NCBI GenBank assembly: GCA_019648995.1
Contig: BLXT01000588.1
Coordinates: 3,572,149-3,593,821, forward strand
From: Plakobranchus ocellatus
Taxonomy: Eukaryota; Mollusca; Gastropoda; Plakobranchidae
Length of the DNA stretch: 21,673 nt
Direction of reading: 5' to 3'
The position numbers and the translations under genes are program-made. Positions 10,501-19,500 of the stretch are shown here, piece by piece (positions within the stretch are counted from its first letter, which is position 1; the number at the start of each line of letters is the position of its first letter). A model generated the notes under the pieces. It was not told the DNA's origin. It ran no database searches and worked only from the letters and a program-made list of their open reading frames with translations.

Positions 10501-13500
10501 TAACTATTTTTTTTCTCTCAATATTTGTATTTTGGAGGAATTATATGTGTTAAAGCTGGTCGAAATGGATAACATACCTCATTTTATACATTAGAAATTC
10601 TAAAACTCCTTTTTTCTGCACTCTGCAAGCTTGATTTGTGCCAAGATGAAAATTTCATAAAACTTTCATGTTTTTAATAAGTTTTAAAAATATTCTAAAA
10701 ATATCCTCAAAACTCTAATTTTCAACATTAGAAATAGCCAGACTGATTTAAGCAATTAACTACGAAATGAGGCCCAATAATAATATATTGAAAAAGATGC
10801 AAAATTCTGAAATGTTGCTTACCGAAAAACATTTTTCAATTGAACATATGTGTGATATAAAGAAATATTCTGAATTGTTTAGACCTCTCTAAGTGCATTT
10901 CCCTTCTTTGAACTTTTGGGCATTAACTATACCTCGCTGTTTAAACAAACAATAACAACAGTAATATGATTTAAGCTTGGGCAATCTTTTTCCTTGATGA
11001 AAGGCAGCCAAGTTTTGTCATTATAGATGAACTTCATTTCTATTGAAATATTTTGTAAAATACTGAAATGGGGGCCTAAAACTACTGAGCTACATTTAAA
11101 AAAAGCCCATTTAGTAGCTGTGCACTGGCACTGAAGTCGAAAAGAATTTTTTGCCTTATACTGCCATTAGGACAAGGATAGCTAATCATCTTTATTTGCA
11201 AACAGGGCACATCCAAATCAATGCCATGGCTTGCAGAACTGGTTGAATCCAGTGAAGGATCACTGGATGTTTTGCCAGTCCAGTGTTTATGTGAATTTCT
11301 CCTGCATGAACCATCTGATTTGGCAAATGACGGTGATGTTGATGACATTTTTGGGGCCGACAGATCTAAACGAAAACAGGTTTGTGATATGTAGACGACA
11401 AAATTATCTGTATTTATCTCCTATTATTTTTTCTTGATTTTCTTGGGTCAAGCAATTCTTTGATTGTGAGAGATTCACACACATCTGTTATGATTTAAAG
11501 TTGATTTTCAGTTCCTACCTGAAAAGTCCAATGCAACATTTTTAAAACTGTTTTAAGTTCAAAACAAATTTATCTCAAACAAATGAACTCATCTTTTTCA
11601 TAGCCTTTTAGTTATCTTTCTTATAGAATATCTGAGTAAATTTGAGAACATCTCTCAGTTTCATGTAGTCTTCTTTCTTTTCTTTTTTTCTCCATACATA
11701 GGATTACCTGATTCCATAGTTTTATTTCAGAACTTAATTATTTCTTTCTCGTACTTAAGTTAGTTTCTGTATAATATTGCTAAAAAGAGATTTACATACT
11801 CTGGAAGAGCCTCAGTGTACTATTCTGATTTTTTTTTAGAAACAGAGGGAGATATAATTTGTCAGCTTAGCTTGGATCTCAAACTGTGACCTCTCACATT
11901 GTGAAGAAGGGCCCTATCAATTGTGTTATAAGGATTACTACTCTTTATGCTGCTTTGAGATTGTATTTTTAAGTTTGTTTCTTGTATTTTCTCTATACCT
12001 ATAAGGCGTCATCTCTTCTTTCACTTTTTATTGTTATTGCTTCATTCCATTCCATAATATGAATCTTACGGGGTCTATTTCTGTTGATGTAGTTACTTTT
12101 CTTCAGGATATTAGTGGTGTATTTTTACATATGTTTTATTCACCCTGGTGTTCTCATTTTCTGTATGGCCACAGAAAAACAAGAAACATCAACAACTTTT
12201 ATCAAGACTCCAAGAACTTGTGCACACCTCCTCAACTGATTCTGCTACCATGAAAGAAGTCCTTGATTACTTCCTTCAAAGGCTGTCCTCTACCCAGGCT
12301 GCCACAAGACAACAGGCAGTCAAGGTATACTATCATTTGTGTCAAATCCTATCACACAACTTATAAAGACAGATGCTCTTCAAGCATCTTGAGAAAATTG
12401 TGTTTCTAATAGTTCATCATATATAGGAAAACTATGCCTGTTGATCAAGGTTTGAAATATTTTGTGTACCCTTCTTGATTCAGACAAAATTTTTTCTTGA
12501 AAAAAAAATTTATGAAAAATAATGAGTAACTATTAATGGACCAAGTGTTTTAATAATCTTGGTTTTACTATTTCTTTTTCTTTTCTTTTTTCATTTTATT
12601 ACCTCAATCAGTACTACAGACCTTGCATTGTATAAAGATTAAGGTAGTGGTGTTGGACAATAAAAAATAAACAGAGAAAAAAACTAGAAGCAGTAGAGAT
12701 GTGGTTTCTCAGAAGAATGATGAAGATATCATGGACAGAAAAAATGTCCAATGAATTGGTACTGAAAGAGGCTAATCTTGAGTGATGACTAAATAAAACC
12801 ATAAGCCAGAGTCAACTACATTTTTTAGGCCATATTTATTGACACAAGGGTTTAGAACACTTAGCAATCACTGGAAAGATGGAAGGCAAATGCAGTAAAG
12901 GTAGACATAGAATAATTTTTATTGAAAGTCTTAAGTCTTGAGTTACAGGCAAGGGTAGCAATAATAACTTTAGTGAGGTTAACTGACAATAGGTTTGAGT
13001 GGAGGGACATGATTGCCAATGTTTGTTCTAGACAAGGTACCTGATGATGATGATGAAAGATTTAGGTAGTATAAGCAGGTGTTGGAAAGAACCTTCAGAT
13101 TGTTGCTATCAAATTATTTAGGGCTTTTATACTAAGGTATACTCTTTATTGACAGACAAATTTTTAGCAAAAGTAAATTATATCAAGAGAAACTAAAAGA
13201 TGTAAAGCACTTTTTAAATGCTGTGAAATACACTCTCACTATTTGTCAAATATTTTTATACTACGTGTGAAAAATGCTATGTTGGTGGCATTTTTACTTG
13301 CAGGTATATAACAATGTCTTAATTTTTGTATTTGCCATAGGGCCTCTCTTTAGTGGTTGCTCCTGAGCCAAATGGAAGTGATGGAGATGAGTCAATGGAT
13401 GTGGATATAAGGGCCCCAGAGACTGACGAGTGGCTTTTGCAACATGTCACTACTTTACCTCTCTTTTATGAGATCATTGAGTCATTGTGTGCAGCTCTCA

Positions 13501-16500
13501 TGCAGGTTTTTAATTTTAATACTGATTTTATTAACAAATAGCCAGGGGCAAAAGAAATGTTTTGAATCTATTTTGAAAATTTCATTTTTTCTGGCTATCT
13601 ATTCATTTGGAAAAATTTAATGATTTTCTTATTTCTTACAGAATACTAGATTCACTAATTCATTCATTGATTGCAAGCCATGGCATTTATTTATTCACTC
13701 AGTAAAATGTCTTTTAAGGAGACAATTTTTGGGAATAATTTGTTTTTAAAACACTTGGTCTTATGTTGAAAATAAGATGTGCTTAATCAAATTTGACCTC
13801 TGAGGGTTTATGAGGCAACAGTCTTTTCACTCATGAGCCGATACCATCTCTTCAAAAACCCAATCTTGTTTTTGAAGTATTGCGATGCATCTTTTTGAAA
13901 GTGCGAATAAATAATTAAGTCCAGTTAAACTTCAATGGCTAAAAACACCCAGAGAGGTGGATCTATCTTCATCCTGATAGGATACTATTAATGCTGGAGG
14001 AATATCACAGATCTGTTATACAATGTAAACTGTCACAAAATGCAAAAGCTTGTGGCTACTCAAGTTTTTAATTATGGAGCAACTGGAATCCAAGCATTCC
14101 TAATACAAATGAACATAAACTTTGGTCAAAAAACTCAATGAGCAATGTCTTTACAAGTGTTACAAGTCATGGATAGCAGTTGAATTGATGAACAGGAGAA
14201 ATATATTGCCTGTGCTCATGCGCACAACAAGTGTCATTGAAATTCTGTGTCAAAATTCAAGTGCTGCAATGGTTAACAAATCCAACAATTTTGAAATGAA
14301 ATGAGAAAGCATGCAGACGTAGAACAATAGAAAATTCAGTCTTCACAACCAAGCAGAAAGACATTAAACAAAACCAAAAAAGCTATCATTAAACAAGTCT
14401 ACTCCCCCCCCAAAAAAGAAAAAAAGTGGGTGAATCTGATTGGAACACCAGTATGTAATGACATCAAATGGAACTAGTAACGATAAAATTGAAAGCAAAG
14501 GAAAAGTTCAGATAACATTTTTCTGCTTCTCAAACGTGTACTCCTCTATTAAGTCAAACAGTATTGAGCACTCCTTGTTCTGTGACTATTCCAACATATG
14601 CCCTTTCACTGCACAATCAAGAAGATCTTTAACTGTAAATTCTTTTTGCTGTTCACATCATTTTCAGCACTTACCAAAATAACCAAGAAGGCCTCTCAAC
14701 TTCTGTTGAATAGTATTAGGCCAAAGAGCAAAAGCTTAAAGACCACTGCATAAGGAATAATAGCAAAGCCATTTTAATTTGCTCTTACTATTGCTATCTA
14801 AATGCCTGCCTGTAATTATATTATGTATTGTAGCATTTTTGTTCCCTTACACTTCTGTGTGCTTGCAGGTATAATTTTGTAAACACAAGGGGACTAAGAC
14901 ATGAAATTGTCAGGAATTTTTTTATACGTTGGGGAATGCAAGAAAATTCTTTTGATAATTTTGTAAAAATGGCAACATTAAAACCTAAAATTGTAAGTAA
15001 CCATTTTTGCAAGAGAAATAAAACAAAGCAATATCTTCTAAGACAAAAAAAAATAGAAATAAAATTATAAGTAATCGCTTTTGTGTGGCAAATAATGAAA
15101 CAAAATATTGTTTTCTAAAATGAACAAAAATATTTTAAAATAAAAGGAAAATAATATTTATTCCCTCTGGTTCTTAAGAACTTTTGTAGTACTCTTCTTA
15201 TTTTTTTTTAAAAAGTGCTAACTTTATTTCCTTCACTTAAATCAAAGAGGTATATAGATTATCATTGTGGGCAGCACTTAGTTTAGATCAAGATTTGTAA
15301 TAAATGTAGGTATAATGATTGTTTTGATTTGTTTTTGCAGGCATGCCAAGTAGAGACAGATCCCAAAAGAGTCAGATCATATGTCATGTTTTTGGCTCAT
15401 TATGGTATAGAAAAACCTCAATCATCTCTGAATGAATTGGTTCAAGTAAGTGAAAACATTGTTCTACATTTATTATGAGTTCAGAACATTATGCTTATTC
15501 TTATAATACGAAAAACATGAGATGGGGCAGACCTGTGAACTTTCCATTTTGCCCAGGAAAGATTCTGATCAACACCAATAAATTCTGTTTTCCGGCTGGT
15601 TGTGTTAAAATCTTGTTCAGTGGTGCCGGTGGATGGGGGAAGAAAAAAAAAAAACCATCTAGTTTTATCCGTTAGATCAATCTGATATTCACACCCGTTG
15701 TAAATTCTTCACATAACTAAATTGTGTTAAACAACATTTGTATTATTATCAATATGGCCAAAGTACCCATTTTGCAACTGAGTAAATTTTTCATTATTGA
15801 TATCTCACAATGCTACATGATTCTACAGTCATGAACCCAACTCTATGCCATTGATGCCTGTGGTCAGTACATTAGGATGTGCATGTAGTGCTCATTTACA
15901 AACAATAAAGTAACTTGAAAGCAGTGACCCCACCTCAGATTTAGAGTGTGGCCATTTTATGCTGGAAATAATCTGATGGAAAAAAGTAAAGTGGGTCCCA
16001 CGCTAAATCCAAGCATCGGGGAACCAGGAGTAGGGTCCTGATTGTTCTTGGCATACAGCATTATGAGGTAGTTTGCCATTGCTTTCCTCGACGCCTTTAC
16101 TTTCGCCACATCTTAAGAGACTTGCTACCCATTTAGTGCTAGGTGGACACTAGGGAGCAATGAAAAATTGACTTTATCCGGACTGGGATTCGAACCCCGC
16201 ACGTCTTACTTGGTAGCCAACTGCCCTACCAGATAAGCTACCGCTCCTCCCAATCTGATGGTAGAGGTGTAGAAGAGCCACATATCTGCATCTAAGGGTA
16301 CCTTTTTTATTATTTCATTCTTTGTTGGTTTTCCTCCTTATGATGCCAAACATCTTGTTATATATAGAAGGTTTGACTTGGCAGATCTATAACATAACCT
16401 ATGACTGCATAAGCATGTGACATTGATTCCTGCCATCTTCACATAAAAACTGCCAGGGTTCTCAGTCAAGATATTGACATGTATTATGGTCATTTTAAAC

Positions 16501-19500
16501 TATGGATGAATTTTATGTTATAGCTAAATGTTATGTCAAATCTAGACTCTTGGGAAACCTGTTGCTAAAATCTAAAATAAGATGAAGAGCTAAAAAAAGT
16601 CCTTTAAAGAATCAGATGTTCAGGCGCAAGACTACCTCAACATCAGGCAGTGCAATGTGCCTATGCTACAAGATAGATGTTACAAGGGAAGAGGGCAGCC
16701 AAGAATAATCTAGTGGAGGAAAAAACACAACATTTTGGCATTAAACCATTCAGAGTGACAGAGCTTTCTTCCTATATGCCCACAAAAAAATAAATCAATC
16801 AATTTTTTGCCTGAAGGCTTAAAACTTTGAGCAATCATAAATTGCATACTGTACGCTGTTTCTTGCTTCTGAAGCATTTAACTTTTTCTTTACATAACTT
16901 GCTGCTTGAAACTTTGAAGAGGTGCTTTTTTTTTTCTTGAAGAGTGTCGTGAAAAACAACTTGGCAATAAAAAAAATTTTTTGTTATGATGCAAACGTAG
17001 AAAAAAAAAAAAAATTCCCAATGTTCCACAGGTCATGGCACAACTCCTTGTTGAGAGGACATCAGTGGCTAACCATATTCTTCCAGATATTGCTACCCTG
17101 CCACATGAGAAGACTGCTACTGAACGGGCCACTGAGGCAGCCTTTGCTAAGATATTTGTAGCATACATGCGCATTGCACGCAATGAGGAAGGGGACGATA
17201 CATTTAGCTGGGTGCGTAGTTTGTCATATTTTGTGATTTCTTATTAAGGGGAGTTGATAGCTGAGTGTTTAAGGAATGTGTGCTCTGAAATTCAAGATCC
17301 TCTGGTGCACGTCATTGTCTGCTCTGACAAGGATCCCCTGAGATTGCAAAGTAGTGAATTGGTTATATAACATAAAAAGGCCCATTACTTTTCTTTATAT
17401 GGTTCGATTTGTTTTATTTAAATGTTGTAGAATTTAAAGGGTGTCATTTGAGTGGGTTACTTTTCAAAAACTTTATTTGATATATTTCATAAAAAAGACA
17501 GCAGACGGCTGGTGAGATATGACATCTTGAAATATATGAAATGCAATCTAGAGAAGAAGAAAGTTTCTTTGAATTCGTATATTTTACAAAGATGAAAGCA
17601 AATATTATGGAGAGACTTTGTTACAGATTTGGATTTTGTCAATAATGCAGTTGAAAAGAGCGTTACACTTTTGTTAATTATGATTTGAGTCCGAAGATCA
17701 CCAGCTTGCTTGCCTGCTAGCCAACTTATACTTTTTGAGCCGGCTCCATTTGGCTAATCGGTAGTGATGATGTTTGCTGTTATATAAAAAGCAAAAGATA
17801 TTCTTCCATGCAAGGACACTGGTATAGAAACAGGCTTGGACTTGCACACTTTTGTTGCTGTTGCAAAAATTGGGAGTTTTAAAGTCCTTTAAAAAGAAAT
17901 GAGCACTGTAGGTGAAACTTTATTACAAAGAACTTTTGGAAACGTTTTTGAACACCAGGTTCATAGCTTTTTATTTCTGCATGCGCATTCAAAGATAAAA
18001 ACCTTAAACCTTTAAGCTCACAGTGCTCTTTCAAGTTCAATTATTTAACAGCTTTTCCCTCTCTTTTCTCATGAATATGAATACACCTGCCTTTCTAAAA
18101 GAAATGTAGTCTTTACTGTCCTGCCGTCCTCTTTTTAGTTAGTAAAGCAATTTTTATTTGTCCTTATTTAAGTATAATTTTATCCTTTAGTCCAACACCC
18201 AAGACCAGATCCGGCTGCAGTGGGAGAGTGGCCAGTCAGCTACTATGCATGTCTTAGTAATTCGTGCCATAATCATTTTGTTGACATATGGCAGACCCAG
18301 TGGTAAGTCAAGTTTATAAATTTCTTTGACACATTTGCTATTCTTCTTCGTGTAGTGATGTTTCATGTTTCATAATTTTCTTTCAAAATTGATTTGATTT
18401 GTTGAAGATTTTATGGCATTCATGTACAAATTTTTCTTTATTTTGTGTGAGAGGCATTTGGAAGGTTAAAAAAAAATGCACATCTTAAAAGATAAGATAA
18501 TATTTGATAAAATGAAAGTAAGGAAAGACAATGTTCTTTGTATAGGCAATGTAGCAAAGCACATGCAACACTGAGTTTATTACAAAGACTACACGCTGAG
18601 TTGCTCTAAGACAAAGATGGGTAAATATATATTTTAATTTTGTTTGGGAAGACTAATATAGATAGAAGTTTGATGTAGTATTAAAACACAATCACCAAAT
18701 TAAAACTTATTTTAATAAATGTGTGTGACACAGAGTATATGCACAAATGTTTTGCCTTAAATCTTTATCAGGAATATATAATTAAAATAAAGATAGAAGC
18801 TTGAATTTTAACATGATAATGAGAAACTTGGATCCCTTCTTTTACAGTCATAGGTTCAGCAACTCCTTTTAGTTTAGAAAACACATGTATTACAACTAGT
18901 TATGTAGAAGTAAGGCAATGATTATTTGCATGTTTAAGATTAACTTTCTTCTGGTTGGTTGCCAAGTTTCATTAGAAGGAATCTTGAAGCTAGAAATAGA
19001 AATTGACAAAGAAAAAAAAAAAGAAAGCTTAGAATGAGCCTGTCAAGAGGTTTTTTTTCAGGTAAGAACTAAATCCAACATCTATTTGAATAATATAATT
19101 TAACAAAGCTCTTTTGAAAAACTGCACAAAAGATTTCAAATGTAATGTAAATTTATTCCATCGTTTCTATCTTCCAGCTTGCATTCTAAAGTTTAATTTC
19201 AATGATCAGTTTTTGAAGTTCAGCGATAACTCTTGATGCATTATTTTAGATTTAGACTTAATTCAGAACCGGGCATTTTGTAATAGGCAACACTTTTTTC
19301 CTAAGCTATCTTAAACTCTTTTAATCGAAAAAAAATCTTATCTTGTCTATCTAGAATGATCTTTTTAGTTTTGTTAGATTGACTTTTTGTCTTATTTATG
19401 TTCCAATGACAACATGGCGGCATGTGTCATTGACATTATTGTCTCATTTTCCTTCCTAAACTGCTATTCTTTTCTTTATTTGATTCCAGGTGATGAAGAA

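Larger units (their letters stand above)
7677..11205. other. Intron g/h, largest in the window (3.5 kb)
   Basis: INTS1 is continuous across this intron, so it is non-coding for the host gene. It holds a degenerate 23-bp repeat (7767-7812), AGATCTAG palindromes (8263-8325), a TTA repeat (8600-8618), a small hairpin (9274-9288) and an 83-bp tandem duplication (9939-10102). The open stretches at 8873-9115 and 9330-9539 resemble nothing I know. 10103-11205 holds nothing I can name. Confidence 0.75.
12325..13340. other. Intron i/j
   Basis: This 1016-bp intron contains the 3' end of a LINE in the host orientation (about 12651-13056). The flanks are plain A+T-rich sequence. Confidence 0.75.
15446..17031. 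other. Intron k/l (1.6 kb)
   Basis: The intron contains an intact-looking SINE on the - strand with target-site duplications (15970-16261), a probable LINE tail (about 16670-16806) and a 14-base A run just before the acceptor. 15446-15969 and 16262-16669 hold nothing I can name. Confidence 0.8.

Noticed and set aside
17741-17775. A tRNA-Asn-like head (TGGCTAATCGGTAG)
   Set aside because: No B box follows and the match is short, so it is not listed as a feature.
17760-17830. A C/D box snoRNA suggested by GTGATGA at about 17764
   Set aside because: No CTGA box follows at a suitable distance and there is no terminal stem.
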